Shown: piece by piece, positions 8,515-19,442 of the stretch
Numbering within the stretch: position 1 is the stretch's first letter
How the letters are laid out: the number at the start of each line of letters is the position of its first letter
Source: an uncultured Eubacteriales bacterium
GTDB lineage: Bacteria; Bacillota; Clostridia; Christensenellales; CAG-138
Reading direction: 5' to 3'
NCBI GenBank assembly: GCA_900544965.1
Contig: UQXE01000007.1
Coordinates: forward strand, 3,860-67,859
Length of the DNA: 64,000 nucleotides
Notes under the pieces: model-generated
Databases searched by the model: none
Told to the model about the DNA's origin: nothing
The model's input: the letters and a program-made list of their open reading frames with translations, nothing else
Translations under genes and position numbers: made by a program

Positions 8515-10442
8515 TCGTTCCCATGAAGCGGCTTACGCTCGCCGCAATGAAGAGCGATTCCAAGCGGCTGATGAAGGCATTGCAGGGCATAGCCGCGGTG
8601 CATATATCCCATAGCGAGTGCGCAAACCCGGACGACGGCGAATTTAGAAGGCTTGGCGAGGCAAAGTCACGGATTGAACGGGCGCGTTCCGCGCTGCAGC
8701 CGTTTGCACAGAAGGCGCCGTTTTTAAAGCCTAAACCGGACGCCACGCTAAACGAGCTGGATCAGAGCCTGACCGGCGCCATACCGGTGCTGGAGGAGCT
8801 TGAACGGATCGAACATGATATAGCCCAGATTAAAGCCGAGATGGAAAAGCGCGGTGCTTTGGCGGACGCCCTTGAACCATGGACGGAGCTGGACGCGCCC
8901 ATTGAGGAAATCCGCTCCACTAGAAGCGTAAGATACATTACGGGCTATATGCGCAAGGACAGCCTGGATAAGCTGGAGCTGCCGGAAGCGGCCTGTATGC
9001 AGGCGTTTGGCGGCGGGCGCGACAGCGCATTGCTGATAGCGGTTCATGACAGCGCTTTGGACGACGCATATACTGCGCTAAGAGCGCTGGATTTTATAGA
9101 CTATCAGCTCCCACAGCTTACGGGCACTCCGAAGGAAAACATTGCAAGACTAAAGGGTGAGAAGGACGGGCTTAAAGACCGATTGTCGTCGCTAAACGGT
9201 GCGCTTGAAGGCTTAGGTGAGCACTATGGCACCATAGAAATGGCGGCGGACGCCGTGTCCATAGCGCTTGAGCGCGAGGGCAAATGCCTTGAGCTGGGCG
9301 CCATGGACAGCGTATTTATGCTTGAGGGCTGGATACGTGCCGATAATGAGGACAGGGTTAGGGAAACCATTGAAAAAAGCGCATCCGTATATTATCTCGA
9401 TACGCGGGATCCCCTGCCGGAGGAAAACCCGCCAAGCGCGCTGAAGAACAATAAGCTTGTGGAACCTTTTGAGGCCATAACCAATATGTATTCCCCGCCG
9501 TCGTACAGGGGAATAGACGCGGCGCCCCTTACAATGCCGTTTTATCTTCTGTTCTTTGGAATGATGCTTTCCGATTCAGGCTATGGACTGCTTCTTTTTA
9601 TCGGAGGAACGCTGCTCACAAGGCTTAAAAGGCCTTCGGGCGATTTTGGCAAGCTTGTCAAGGTAATCTCCATGAGCGGACTTTCCACCGCCATATGCGG
9701 CCTCTTTATCGGAACGTTTTTTGGTATGGATTGGCAGCAGCTTTTGGGGCCGTCTTCCCCGTTGCCGCTTTTGTTTAATCCAATGGATCAGGTCATGCCC
9801 ATGATATTTATCTGCTGTGGCCTTGGCCTGCTCCAGATGTTTACGGGCATTGCGGCAAAGATGTATATGTGCTTCCGCAACGGCGACCCCGCCGCCGCCA
9901 TATTCGACAACTTTTCATGGATACTGATCGTGCTGGGAATTGTCGGAGTAATCTTTTTGGGGGATATGCCCACGGTGCATACCATTGCAATCGTAATGGC
10001 GGCCGTAGGCGGAATAATGCTTCTGTTTTTCTCAAACAGGAGCACAAAAAACCCGATAAAGCGGATGGGGACCGGCTTTGGGCAGCTCTACAACATAACG
10101 AGCTGGCTGGGGGATACGCTGTCGTATGTCAGGATAATGGCCCTCGGCCTTGTAACGGGCGCCATGGGGATGGTGTTCAACATGATCGGAGGCATGCTTA
10201 TGGATCCCTCGGGCAAGGCTAGCTTTATAAGCATAGCGGTAGGATTTATCGCGGCTTTGATACTGCTTAGTGTCATGCATCTGTTCAGCCTGTTTATAAA
10301 TACGCTTGGTACCTATGTGCACTGCGCCAGGCTCCAGTATGTAGAGTATTACGGAAAGTTTTATGAAGGCGACGGAATAGCGTTTGATCCGCTTGGCTAT
10401 AACACAAAGCATGTTAATGTAAAGGGGACGGACGACCGCTGA
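8511..10442 (+). CDS. ntpI: V-type ATPase subunit I (membrane subunit a)
   Basis: Large membrane subunit that forms the ion half-channels against the K ring. Residues 1 to about 320 form a soluble helical arm. From about residue 340 (PFYLLFFGMMLSDSGYGL) a set of membrane helices follows, including the segment with SWLGDTLSYVRIMALGL that carries the conserved arginine facing the ring glutamate. At 643 residues it has the usual length. Start overlaps the stop of the preceding gene. Confidence 0.95.
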   Translation: MIVPMKRLTLAAMKSDSKRLMKALQGIAAVHISHSECANPDDGEFRRLGEAKSRIERARSALQPFAQKAPFLKPKPDATLNELDQSLTGAIPVLEELERIEHDIAQIKAEMEKRGALADALEPWTELDAPIEEIRSTRSVRYITGYMRKDSLDKLELPEAACMQAFGGGRDSALLIAVHDSALDDAYTALRALDFIDYQLPQLTGTPKENIARLKGEKDGLKDRLSSLNGALEGLGEHYGTIEMAADAVSIALEREGKCLELGAMDSVFMLEGWIRADNEDRVRETIEKSASVYYLDTRDPLPEENPPSALKNNKLVEPFEAITNMYSPPSYRGIDAAPLTMPFYLLFFGMMLSDSGYGLLLFIGGTLLTRLKRPSGDFGKLVKVISMSGLSTAICGLFIGTFFGMDWQQLLGPSSPLPLLFNPMDQVMPMIFICCGLGLLQMFTGIAAKMYMCFRNGDPAAAIFDNFSWILIVLGIVGVIFLGDMPTVHTIAIVMAAVGGIMLLFFSNRSTKNPIKRMGTGFGQLYNITSWLGDTLSYVRIMALGLVTGAMGMVFNMIGGMLMDPSGKASFISIAVGFIAALILLSVMHLFSLFINTLGTYVHCARLQYVEYYGKFYEGDGIAFDPLGYNTKHVNVKGTDDR

Positions 10443-10506
10443 AAACCGTTTTTTGCGGCTGCTTCCGCTTAAGATAGAGCATAAACACTATCAGGAGGAA
10501 CACACA

Positions 10507-10971
10507 ATGTTTGAAAATGTCGAATGGGGAACGATCTTTACAGCGCTTGGAGTGGTGCTGTCCCTTGTGCTTCCGGGCATAGGCTCGGCCATTGGAGTGG
10601 CCAGGGCGGGCCAGGCTGCGGCAGGGGTCGTCGCTGAACAACCGGAGAACTTCTTTAAATGCATGATAGTGCAGCTTCTTCCGGGTTCGCAGGGCATATA
10701 TGGCCTTGTAATCGCGTTTATGATACTCAGCAGCTCCGGACTGATGGGCGGAACAGCCCCCAATGTAGGCGTAGGCCTGCAAATGCTTGCGGCGTCGCTG
10801 CCTATGGCGTTTGGCGGACTGGTGTCGGCGATACAGCAGAGCAAGGTGGCCGTAGCCGGAATCAACATAATAGGCAAGCGCTCAAACGGCCTTATGAACG
10901 CAATGCTTCTGACGCTGATGGTTGAGCTTTACGCGCTGTTTGCACTGCTCATATCAATAATGATGATTTAA
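10507..10971 (+). CDS. ntpK: V-type ATPase subunit K (rotor ring), sodium-type
   Basis: Proteolipid that builds the membrane rotor. It is 154 residues with four hydrophobic helices, the doubled hairpin of the NtpK type. The ion site can be read: the QLLPGSQG segment (Leu58, Ser61, Gln62), a glutamine pair at 110-111, and Glu140 in MVELYALF. This matches the Leu/Thr/Gln/Gln/Glu sodium ligand set known from Enterococcus hirae NtpK, with Ser in place of Thr. Sodium specificity is therefore inferred. AGGAGG precedes the start at 10507; an upstream in-frame ATG at 10453 is rejected. Confidence 0.93.
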   Translation: MFENVEWGTIFTALGVVLSLVLPGIGSAIGVARAGQAAAGVVAEQPENFFKCMIVQLLPGSQGIYGLVIAFMILSSSGLMGGTAPNVGVGLQMLAASLPMAFGGLVSAIQQSKVAVAGINIIGKRSNGLMNAMLLTLMVELYALFALLISIMMI

Positions 10972-10990
10972 TGCAAGGAGAGCACCACAC

Positions 10991-11602
10991 ATGCCTAATC
11001 AAGGGAACAACGGCCTTGACGCCCTTATAGAGAGAATACTGGGCGACGCGCGCAAGGATGCTGAAGCAACGCTCAGCAACGCCGAACGCGAGGCTCAGGC
11101 CGTGATGGAGCGCGCCGAGCGCCAGGCGGACGCGCTTAAGGCCGATTACGAACGCAAGCGGATAGAATTAGCAAGCTCTATCCTTGACACAAGCCGCACC
11201 AACGCTCAGCTTGAGGGCAGAAAGGCAGCGCTTGAGCGCAGGCGCAAGCTTATTGACAGGGCGTTTGCGGCGGCGTTTGAGAAGCTGTGCTCCTTAACCG
11301 GACAGCGCAGGGAAAGCCTGCTGCGCGGGCTGCTCATAAGGGAATCCGAGGGCGGAGAAACGGTGCGCTGCGCCGCGCGCGACAGAGACGTTGTAACCGG
11401 GTTGCTGCCCAAGATAAACGGGGAATTGTCTAAAAAGGGCCTTAAGCCCCTGACGATTGGAGAGAACGCGGCCATAGCCGGAGGCTTTATATTAACGGCA
11501 GACCAATATGAGAAGAACTGCTCGTTTGAAGCCATGCTTGAGGACGCCAAAGCGGCGCGCGAGGGCGAGGTTGCGGGTATCCTTTTTCCAGAGGGGCTTT
11601 AA
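10991..11602 (+). CDS. ntpE: V-type ATPase subunit E (peripheral stalk)
   Basis: The 203-residue protein has a long charged N-terminal helix (about residues 10-105, Ala/Glu/Arg-rich) and a compact C-terminal domain with the GGFILTADQYEKN segment seen in E subunits. It pairs with the G/H subunit to form the outer stalk. AAGGAG precedes the start and the gene follows ntpK by 19 bases. A 96-base gap follows, with no terminator-like T-run. Confidence 0.9.
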   Translation: MPNQGNNGLDALIERILGDARKDAEATLSNAEREAQAVMERAERQADALKADYERKRIELASSILDTSRTNAQLEGRKAALERRRKLIDRAFAAAFEKLCSLTGQRRESLLRGLLIRESEGGETVRCAARDRDVVTGLLPKINGELSKKGLKPLTIGENAAIAGGFILTADQYEKNCSFEAMLEDAKAAREGEVAGILFPEGL

Positions 11603-11698
11603 TCCGCATCATAAACCCCGAATATAACGCTTGTACCTTAAGATTCCCCGCATAGGCGGGCGGCCTTGCGACAGAGGCCGTCTAGATAGGAGAAGCCA

Positions 11699-12682
11699 AT
11701 GCAAGATAGTACGATCTATGCCGTTGCCCGTATACGTACCCTTGAAAAGGGGCTGTTAAGCGCTGAAAGAATCAAGCGGATGGCCCAGGGGAGCCTGGAC
11801 GACGCGATGCGCCTTCTCACAGAGACGGGGTACGGTTCAATGCCGGAAGCAACGGCGGACGATCTTGATACGCTCATTAAAAACGAACTTGACCGTATGC
11901 GCGCGGTTATACAGGAGGTAACGCCAGATAAGGCGCTGACCGACGTTTTCTTAATGCGCGCCGATGTTACAAACCTAAAGACGCTTATAAAACTGCGCCT
12001 GATGGATGAGCTTAACACGGCGGCGGACAATGTATCGGACGCTGGGACGTATAATACGGAGCGGCTTGCGCAGATGGTGGCTGATAAGAATTATTCTGAG
12101 CTGCCAGAACAGTTCAGCGGGGAGCTGAACGCGCTTGAGGAGCGCTTAGACGCGCGGGTAAACCCGCGTGATATTTCCACTACGCTGGACCGGGCCTATT
12201 ACAGGTATGCCCTTTCCTTCAAAAACCCGTTTGTAAACGCGTATTTTGGGGCAAGCGCTGATTTTACCAATGTTTTAACCCTGTTGAGGCTGAGAAGAAA
12301 CGGTGAAGGGGTAAAGGCGCTTGAACCGGCGCTGCTTCCTGGAGGGGAAATAGCGCTTGAGCGGCTTCTAAAATATTTTGACGCCCCGGTTGACGCGATA
12401 GCCAGGTCAATAGGCGGCGGGGCCGCGCGGGACAGCATTGCGGCGGCATTGGAAGAAACGATCAGGAGCGGCGATCTGTCCGCGGTTTCAAAACACCGTG
12501 ACAGCTACCTGATGAGGATGATAAGGGCGCATAAATGGGAAACCGAATCAATACTTCCAGTTATAGGTTATATGCTTGCCAGGGAACAGGAAGCGCAGGC
12601 TGTAAGGATCGTGATAACGCTCAAGCGCAACGGATTCACACAAGACGATATACTCGAAAGGCTGAGGGAGCTGTATGTCTGA
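11699..12682 (+). CDS. ntpC: V-type ATPase subunit C/d
   Basis: Socket-like subunit that joins the central rotor shaft (D/F) to the K ring. The 327-residue, mostly helical protein contains the ADVTNLKTLIKLRL segment and the family pattern around FKNPFVNAYFGASADFTNVLTLLR. It ends with ERLRELYV and overlaps the F subunit start by eight bases. TAGGAG precedes the start. Confidence 0.92.
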   Translation: MQDSTIYAVARIRTLEKGLLSAERIKRMAQGSLDDAMRLLTETGYGSMPEATADDLDTLIKNELDRMRAVIQEVTPDKALTDVFLMRADVTNLKTLIKLRLMDELNTAADNVSDAGTYNTERLAQMVADKNYSELPEQFSGELNALEERLDARVNPRDISTTLDRAYYRYALSFKNPFVNAYFGASADFTNVLTLLRLRRNGEGVKALEPALLPGGEIALERLLKYFDAPVDAIARSIGGGAARDSIAAALEETIRSGDLSAVSKHRDSYLMRMIRAHKWETESILPVIGYMLAREQEAQAVRIVITLKRNGFTQDDILERLRELYV

Positions 12683-13007
12683 CAACAGGGCAAATATAGC
12701 TATAATAGGCGACCGCGATTCGGTGATGCTCTTCAAGGCGATTGGACTCGCGGTTTACGCGGAGAATGAGGCGCTGGGCGCTTCAAAGCGGATTGCCGCG
12801 CTTGCCAGGGCAGGATGCAAGGTGATCTTTATTACCGAGCCGCTTTTTGCGCGGTGCGGCGAAACGATAGAAAAATACAGGGATCAGGCGTATCCCGCTA
12901 TCATACCGGTACCGGACAGCCAAGGATCCGGCGGCGTCGCGATGGCGAAGATAAAGGCTAACGTTGAAAAGGCCATTGGCGCCGATATACTGTTTACGGA
13001 GGAATGA
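12675..13007 (+). CDS. ntpF: V-type ATPase subunit F
   Basis: Small rotor-shaft subunit, 110 residues, with the N-terminal pattern [17 protein letters not shown] and the FITEPLF segment of F subunits. It starts inside the end of ntpC and stops four bases before the catalytic A subunit start. Confidence 0.93.
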   Translation: MSDNRANIAIIGDRDSVMLFKAIGLAVYAENEALGASKRIAALARAGCKVIFITEPLFARCGETIEKYRDQAYPAIIPVPDSQGSGGVAMAKIKANVEKAIGADILFTEE

Positions 13008-13011
13008 TGCG

Positions 13012-14817
13012 ATGGCAACACAAGGCACAATAATAAAGGTATCCGGTCCACTGATAATGGCGAGCGGGATGGCCGACGTTCAGATGTACGACGTTGTGCG
13101 CGTATCTGAAAAAAGGCTGATCGGCGAAGTAATTGAGCTTCGCGGAGATAAGGCGTCGATTCAGGTTTATGAAGAAACTGGGGGAATAGGGCCTGGAGAG
13201 CCGGTTGTATCCACTGGGGCCCCTCTTTCAGTAGAGCTTGCGCCGGGCCTTATCGAGTCCATCTACGACGGAATTCAGAGACCGCTGAACAAAATCCGCG
13301 AAAAGGCCGGAGACAGGATCACCAGGGGCATAGAGGTCCAGGCGCTCGACCATGAGCGGCTATGGGATTTTAAGCCGGCCGCGCGCATTGGAACAATGGT
13401 AAGCGGCGGGGATATACTTGGCCTTGTACAGGAGACGGAGGCGGTGGAGCACCGCGTTATGGTGCCTCCCTATGTTGAGGGCAAGCTGATATGGCTATAT
13501 GAGGGAAAAGCAAATATAGAGGCTCCGATAGCTAAGATAGAAACCAAGGATGGAGTAAAGGAAATCCCGATGTTGCAGAAATGGCCCGTAAGGCGCGGAC
13601 GCCCATATAAAAAGAAGCTGCCGCCATCAGAACCTATGATAACAGGCCAGCGCGTAATAGACACCCTTTTCCCCGTGGCAAAGGGAGGGGTGGCGGCAGT
13701 ACCAGGCCCGTTTGGAAGCGGTAAAACCGTGGTTCAGCATCAGCTGGCCAAGTGGGCGGACGCTGATATAATCGTGTACGTTGGCTGCGGAGAGCGCGGA
13801 AACGAGATGACCGACGTACTTATGGAGTTTCCAGAGCTTAAGGATCCAAGGACAGGTCTTAGCCTGATGAAGCGCACGGTGCTCATAGCAAACACCTCGG
13901 ATATGCCGGTGGCGGCGCGCGAGGCCAGCATCTATACAGGAATTACCATAGCGGAATATTTCAGGGACATGGGATATAAGGTGGCTATAATGGCGGATTC
14001 CACATCGCGGTGGGCTGAGGCGCTCCGCGAGATGAGCGGACGCCTTGAGGAGATGCCTGGCGAGGAGGGCTATCCGGCGTACCTGTCCAGCCGGCTTGCC
14101 GAGTTTTACGAAAGGGCTGGTATAGTGGAAACCCTTGGTTCCGATGCAGACGCGAAAACATCAACGCAGATAGGCCGGAGAACGGGCGCTGTCACGGCGA
14201 TAGGCGCGGTTTCACCTCCAGGCGGCGATATTTCAGAACCCGTATCCCAGGCGACGCTAAGAATAGTAAAGGTATATTGGGGACTTTCCTCAAAGCTTGC
14301 CTATTCCAGGCACTTTCCGGCTATCGACTGGCTCCAGAGCTATTCGCTATACCGCAACAGGCTTGAAACATGGTTTGACGAGCACGTCTCAGAGGGCTGG
14401 AACGGCATGGTTGACAGGACGATGAGCATATTGCAGCAGGAGAGCGAGCTGGATGAGATAGTAAGGCTTGTGGGCATCGACGCCCTAAGCTTCAGAGACA
14501 GGCTTACGCTTGAGGCCGCGCGTTCCATACGCGAGGATTACCTGCATCAAAACGCGTTTCACGAGGTAGACACATATACCTCGCTCAAAAAGCAATACAT
14601 GCTCCTTAATCTCATACTCAGCTATTACGATAAGGGCAACGAGGCTCTGGACGCGGAGATCCCGTTTTCAAAGCTTGTGTCATTGCCGGTGCGCGAGCAG
14701 ATCGGCCGATTCAAATATGTACAGGAAAGCGAGGCGGATTCCAGGTACGACGCTATCGTCAAGGAGATGGACGCCCAGATAAGAAGCCTTAACGGAGGGG
14801 AGCAGGAATATGCGTAA
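13012..14817 (+). CDS. ntpA: V-type ATPase catalytic subunit A
   Basis: Catalytic ATP-hydrolysing or -synthesising subunit of the V1 head. The Walker A motif GPFGSGKT is at residues 232-239, the catalytic-site region [17 protein letters not shown] follows, and the Walker B region is [20 protein letters not shown]. At 601 residues it includes the long non-homologous region typical of V/A-type A subunits. GGAGG before 13012 sets the start; an in-frame ATG at 12964 would overlap ntpF by 44 bases and is rejected. It overlaps ntpB by eight bases. Confidence 0.97.
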   Translation: MATQGTIIKVSGPLIMASGMADVQMYDVVRVSEKRLIGEVIELRGDKASIQVYEETGGIGPGEPVVSTGAPLSVELAPGLIESIYDGIQRPLNKIREKAGDRITRGIEVQALDHERLWDFKPAARIGTMVSGGDILGLVQETEAVEHRVMVPPYVEGKLIWLYEGKANIEAPIAKIETKDGVKEIPMLQKWPVRRGRPYKKKLPPSEPMITGQRVIDTLFPVAKGGVAAVPGPFGSGKTVVQHQLAKWADADIIVYVGCGERGNEMTDVLMEFPELKDPRTGLSLMKRTVLIANTSDMPVAAREASIYTGITIAEYFRDMGYKVAIMADSTSRWAEALREMSGRLEEMPGEEGYPAYLSSRLAEFYERAGIVETLGSDADAKTSTQIGRRTGAVTAIGAVSPPGGDISEPVSQATLRIVKVYWGLSSKLAYSRHFPAIDWLQSYSLYRNRLETWFDEHVSEGWNGMVDRTMSILQQESELDEIVRLVGIDALSFRDRLTLEAARSIREDYLHQNAFHEVDTYTSLKKQYMLLNLILSYYDKGNEALDAEIPFSKLVSLPVREQIGRFKYVQESEADSRYDAIVKEMDAQIRSLNGGEQEYA

Positions 14818-16183
14818 GGAATACCGCACCATCAATGAGGTCGTAGGCCCGCTGATGATGGTTGAAAACGTACAGGGGATAAAATACGACGAGCTTGCCG
14901 AGATAGAGCAGAGCAATGGTGAAATCCGCCACGGAAGGGTGCTGGAGGTCTATAATGACAAGGCGCTGCTGCAGTTGTTCGAGGGTTCGCAAGGGCTGCG
15001 GATATCAGACGCAAAGGCAAGGTTTTTGGGCAGAAGCATTGAGCTTGCCGTCTCTCCGGATATGCTGGGCAGGGTTTTTGACGGAATGGGCAGGCCAAAG
15101 GACGGGGGGCCGGAACTTATCGCCCATAAGCGGCTTGATATAAACGGAGCTCCGATTAATCCAGCCGCCAGGGATTATCCCAGCGAATTCATACAGACGG
15201 GGGTTTCAGCTATTGACGGGCTTAATACGCTGGTCAGAGGCCAGAAGCTGCCGGTGTTCTCAGGCTCAGGGCTGCCGCACGCGGACCTTGCCGCCCAGAT
15301 TGCCCGCCAAGCGCGGGTACGCGGCACGGACGAAGGCTTTGCGGTTGTCTTCGCGGCTGTTGGGATCACATTTGAGGAAGCGGACTTTTTCATAAGCGAT
15401 TTCAGGTCCACCGGAGCGATAGACAGGACCGTAACCTTTGTAAACCTGGCGAACGATCCCGCCATAGAGCGCATAGCCACCCCGCGCATGGCGATAACCG
15501 CCGCGGAATACCTTGCGTATGAGCTTGGTATGCACGTACTCGTTATAATAACGGATATAACAAACTATGCCGAGGCTTTGCGGGAGGTAAGCGCCGCGCG
15601 TAAGGAGGTCCCAGGCCGCAGGGGATACCCCGGCTACCTGTACACGGACTTAGCGACAATGTATGAGCGCGCGGGAAGGATACGCGGGAACAAAGGGTCG
15701 ATAACCATGATACCAATACTCTCCATGCCTGAGGACGACGTAACGCACCCAATCCCGGACCTTACGGGCTATATAACCGAGGGACAGATAATCCTGTCCA
15801 GAGACCTGTACAGGAAGGGCGTTACGCCTCCGATAAACGTGCTTCCATCGCTTTCGAGGCTCAAGGATAAGGGTATAGGCAAGGGCAAAACCAGAGAGGA
15901 TCACGCCGATACCATGAACCAGCTGTTTGCCGCGTACTCCAGGGGCAAGGACGCAAAGGAGCTTGCGGTCATACTTGGCGACGCCGCGCTAAGCGACGTT
16001 GACAAACTGTATGCGAAGTTCGCCGACGAGTTTGAGAAGGAATACGTATCCCAGGGCTATTATACAAACAGGACGATTGAGGAAACCCTTGATATAGGCT
16101 GGCGGCTCCTGTCAATACTGCCCAGGGGAGAGCTCAAGAGGATCAAGGATGAATATATAGACAGGTATTTTACGGGCGAGTAA
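14810..16183 (+). CDS. ntpB: V-type ATPase subunit B
   Basis: Non-catalytic partner of subunit A in the V1 hexamer. In place of a P-loop it has [18 protein letters not shown], as expected for B subunits. It includes the conserved [23 protein letters not shown] region, quoted here in part, and is 457 residues long. It starts inside the end of ntpA. Confidence 0.97.
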   Translation: MRKEYRTINEVVGPLMMVENVQGIKYDELAEIEQSNGEIRHGRVLEVYNDKALLQLFEGSQGLRISDAKARFLGRSIELAVSPDMLGRVFDGMGRPKDGGPELIAHKRLDINGAPINPAARDYPSEFIQTGVSAIDGLNTLVRGQKLPVFSGSGLPHADLAAQIARQARVRGTDEGFAVVFAAVGITFEEADFFISDFRSTGAIDRTVTFVNLANDPAIERIATPRMAITAAEYLAYELGMHVLVIITDITNYAEALREVSAARKEVPGRRGYPGYLYTDLATMYERAGRIRGNKGSITMIPILSMPEDDVTHPIPDLTGYITEGQIILSRDLYRKGVTPPINVLPSLSRLKDKGIGKGKTREDHADTMNQLFAAYSRGKDAKELAVILGDAALSDVDKLYAKFADEFEKEYVSQGYYTNRTIEETLDIGWRLLSILPRGELKRIKDEYIDRYFTGE

Positions 16184-16235
16184 ATCCCTTTGACTTGACA
16201 GCGTCAGGCGTTGGCCTTGCGCAGCGGAGGTAAGT

Positions 16236-16886
16236 ATGGCGGCAGTACAAATAAAGCCTACCAGGATGGAGCTTTCAAACCTAAAGAAGCGAAGGAACGT
16301 CGCTATCAGGGGCCATAAACTCATGAAGGATAAACGCGATGAAATGGTGCGCCGATTCATCGGCTTTGTCCGGAAAAACCGTGAGCTTCGCGAGAGGGCG
16401 GAGAAACAGCTTGCGTCGGCTATGCGTTCGTTTGTCGCCGCCAGGGCGGCAATGGGTTGGGCAGGCGTTGAGGAGGCGCTTTGCTATCCGGCGCGTCCGG
16501 CAAATGTCGAGGCTGATATTGGCCATGTGCTGTCGATAGACGTGCCAAAACTGCGTTTAAATACCACTGAAGGCTTCGAGTACCCATACGGCTTTGCGAC
16601 GACGGGAGCGGAGCTTGACGATGCGGTAAGGACTCTTTCTGAATTGCTTCCTTTACTTATTGAGCTTGCGGAAATTGAAAAGATATGCAACCGCCTGGCA
16701 GACGAAATTGAAAAGACGAGGCGCAGGGTTAACGCCCTTGAATATGTAATGATACCTCAATTTGAGGAGTCAATCCGCCGCATAACTATGAAATTGGATG
16801 AAAATGAGAGGGGAAACCTTACAAGGATCATGAAAACGAAGGATATGCTGGCGGCAAAGGGCGCTGATGGCCAAGATTTAACATAA
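16236..16886 (+). CDS. ntpD: V-type ATPase subunit D (central shaft)
   Basis: Central rotor shaft, a long antiparallel coiled coil. The 216-residue protein starts with the family signature PTRMELSNLKKR and ends with a helix containing RVNALEYVMIPQFEESI, both diagnostic. CGGAGG precedes the start. It is the last gene of the operon; the next region is AT-rich and non-coding. Confidence 0.95.
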   Translation: MAAVQIKPTRMELSNLKKRRNVAIRGHKLMKDKRDEMVRRFIGFVRKNRELRERAEKQLASAMRSFVAARAAMGWAGVEEALCYPARPANVEADIGHVLSIDVPKLRLNTTEGFEYPYGFATTGAELDDAVRTLSELLPLLIELAEIEKICNRLADEIEKTRRRVNALEYVMIPQFEESIRRITMKLDENERGNLTRIMKTKDMLAAKGADGQDLT

Positions 16887-17228
16887 TTACAGTTTTTTAT
16901 TACACCGCCGAGGTTTCTAATGGAAAATTATCCGCAGCTTCCCAATGGCACGGTGATGAATAAATATTCAAAATATCACGGGAAAAGCATAAGTGTATAA
17001 TGTTTATACTCATGGGAATTTCATATAAAATATTAGTTTTTAGCGGTTTTACGACCAATAGCGATTAAAAGCGCCAGCAATATTTCGAGAATAAAAAGAT
17101 TGACGAAAATCGTTTTAAAATGAATTTTTGCATAAGAATGACATAAGTATAAATAACCGAATCATCCTTTTACAGGCGTGATTTGGCATGGAAACTATAT
17201 TTTTTTAAAAAATGTGAATACTAAACAC

Positions 17229-17257
17229 TTGCGGAGACTATATACATCTGCTATAAT
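17229..17257 (+). promoter_or_regulatory. Promoter of the first peptide-binding protein
   Basis: TTGCGG (17229-17234), 17-base spacer, TGC-TATAAT (extended -10, 17252-17257). A perfect eight-base inverted repeat ATGAACGG/CCGTTCAT with a seven-base gap (17266-17288) lies where transcription should begin and could be an operator. The rest of 16887-17321 is AT-rich with no gene seen. Confidence 0.65.
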
Positions 17258-17321
17258 GTGTTCAAATGAACGGCCAATATCCGTTCATATATATAGAATT
17301 TTAAGGAGGAAAAACAGAAAA

Positions 17322-19409
17322 ATGAAGAGGTTTTTTGCAACACTTCTTGCATTGATGATGGTCTTCACACTGGTCTTCATGGTTGCCTGTGGAGGCGAAA
17401 CCGGTGGCAGCCCGGATCCGAATCCTACTAAAGACCCTAACTCCAGCGCTACGCCGGCACCGCCGCCGCCGTCACTGGAACCGACAAGCGGAGGCCAGCT
17501 TATCATTGGTCAGACGACCGAGCTGTCGGGCGACTGGGAGACCACATGGACGAACAATGCCGCCGATAAGGACGTTCTCGACCTTATCGATGCGACAGGC
17601 ACGGTAGTCACGAACAGGGATGCCGAGTACATTTGGAACGAGTCAGTTTTAACCGACCACAAGGAAGAGACTGACGCAGACGGAAACAAGACATATACGC
17701 TCACGATCCGCGATGATATGAAATGGACCAACGGCGAGCCGATCACCGCTGCTGACTATGTAGCCCGTGTTCTTCTGTTAAGCTCCCCCGTTATCCTTAA
17801 GGCGGGCGCGTCCGCAACGTACGGCATGTACTATGTTGGCTATGATGATTTCAAGGCCGGCAAGACCAATGTATTTTCCGGCGTTCGCCTGATCGATAGC
17901 AAGACCTTCTCCGTAACCGTTGACGGTTCAGAAGAAAAGGGCTATCTCCCATTCTACTATGACATCAACTACGCTAGCATAGCCGCTCTTCCGACCACCA
18001 TGTGGCTGGGCGAAGACATTGAAGTAGCCGACGATGGAGAAGGCGCATACTTCAAGTGCGAAGAGATTGAAGCCGTGGTGGAAAAGGTTGACGACGCGGG
18101 CAAGCCGGTCGTTGACGCCGAGGGCAACCCCGTAACGGAAAACCTTAAGATCCCTGAGTTTGATGCCAGAAACTCGGATCTCCAGGATACGATCAACGCC
18201 GCCAGGTTTGCCACATCAAACCGTCAGACCTATGGTCCGTACAAGATCGTATACTATGATAACGCCGCAAAACAGTGTGTTCTTGAGATCAACGAGAACT
18301 ATCATGGAAACTTCGAAGGACAGAAGCCTCAGATTGAAAGATTGGTCATGGTTAAGACCGATACCGCAACCCAGTTCGACCTGCTCAAGACTGGCCAGAT
18401 CGACCTTATCATTGGTCTCACCGACGGCGATGAAATCAACAACGCTCTTGACCTCGAATCCGATGGCGGCTACAGCACCGTTAATTACGAGCGCGCGGGT
18501 TACGGCAAGATCATGTTCCAGTGCGACTTTGGCCCCACGCAGTTCGTAAAAGTTCGTCAGGCGCTCGCGCACCTTCTTGACAGGAATGCGTTCTGCGATA
18601 CTTTCTGCCAGGGCTACGGCTCTGTTGTAAACGGACCTTACGGCGTTGCACAGTGGATGTATAAGGAATCCGAAGAAGAGCTCAATTCGAAGCTCAATTC
18701 CTACAGCTATGATGTAAATAAAGCTATCCAGCTCCTCGAAGAGGACGGATGGGTACTTGATGAGAAGGGAAATCCGTATTCCGGCACCGGAACACGTTAT
18801 AAGGAAGTAACGGCTGAAGAAGCCGGCGATTACCAGCACAACGTCAAAGCCGGCGGCAAGACGCTGATGCCTCTTATCATCGAATGGTGTTCTTCTTCCG
18901 GTAACCCCGTTTCAGAGCTTATCGATACGATGCTCCGCAGCGGTGATCAGACAGCCCAGGCCGGCGTGGTTATCAACCGTGCCATCATGGACTTCTCAGA
19001 GCTGCTCAACTACATGTACCGCGACGACAGCCAGGGCGAGAAATACGGCGTACCTACATATGGTATGTACAACCTCGCAACCAGCTTCTATCCGCAGTAT
19101 GACTTCAGCTACAACTTCTCACTGGATGAAGCAATGATAAAAGCCGGCCTCAACACGAACTTCATCTTTGATGAACAGCTTGATAAGCTTTCTATGGAAA
19201 TGGTTTATGGTGTTGAATATGGCGATGACGAAACCTTCCGTCAGAAGTTTGTTGACTTCGTAGTACGCTGGAACGAGCTCCTTCCGGAGATTCCGCTGTA
19301 CTCAAACATCTACTATGATGTCTTTAATGAGAAGCTCCAGGGCTATGAGAACATCTCTGCTTTCTGGAACGCTGTTGCCCAGATCCCTTACTGCACGGTA
19401 AGCGAGTAA
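17322..19409 (+). CDS. oppA: Peptide ABC transporter substrate-binding lipoprotein (family 5)
   Basis: Extracellular lipoprotein that captures peptides for the OppBCDF transporter encoded downstream. It has a lipoprotein signal with lipobox MVAC (Cys23), a Gly/Pro/Ser-rich linker to about residue 60, then a bacterial solute-binding family 5 domain with WTNGEPITAADYVA-like and FVKVRQALAHLLDR segments. At 695 residues it is longer than typical OppA (540-600). An AAGGAGG site supports 17322; an upstream ATG at 17178 in the same frame lies before the promoter. Its terminator suggests separate, possibly higher expression than the permease genes. Confidence 0.93.
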   Translation: MKRFFATLLALMMVFTLVFMVACGGETGGSPDPNPTKDPNSSATPAPPPPSLEPTSGGQLIIGQTTELSGDWETTWTNNAADKDVLDLIDATGTVVTNRDAEYIWNESVLTDHKEETDADGNKTYTLTIRDDMKWTNGEPITAADYVARVLLLSSPVILKAGASATYGMYYVGYDDFKAGKTNVFSGVRLIDSKTFSVTVDGSEEKGYLPFYYDINYASIAALPTTMWLGEDIEVADDGEGAYFKCEEIEAVVEKVDDAGKPVVDAEGNPVTENLKIPEFDARNSDLQDTINAARFATSNRQTYGPYKIVYYDNAAKQCVLEINENYHGNFEGQKPQIERLVMVKTDTATQFDLLKTGQIDLIIGLTDGDEINNALDLESDGGYSTVNYERAGYGKIMFQCDFGPTQFVKVRQALAHLLDRNAFCDTFCQGYGSVVNGPYGVAQWMYKESEEELNSKLNSYSYDVNKAIQLLEEDGWVLDEKGNPYSGTGTRYKEVTAEEAGDYQHNVKAGGKTLMPLIIEWCSSSGNPVSELIDTMLRSGDQTAQAGVVINRAIMDFSELLNYMYRDDSQGEKYGVPTYGMYNLATSFYPQYDFSYNFSLDEAMIKAGLNTNFIFDEQLDKLSMEMVYGVEYGDDETFRQKFVDFVVRWNELLPEIPLYSNIYYDVFNEKLQGYENISAFWNAVAQIPYCTVSE

Positions 19410-19442
19410 TTGCTTAAACCGTAGCGGCTGATTAAACTAATG

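Noticed and set aside
18216..18839. 207-codon minus-strand frame inside oppA
   Set aside because: Shadow of a strong coding frame; no start signal.
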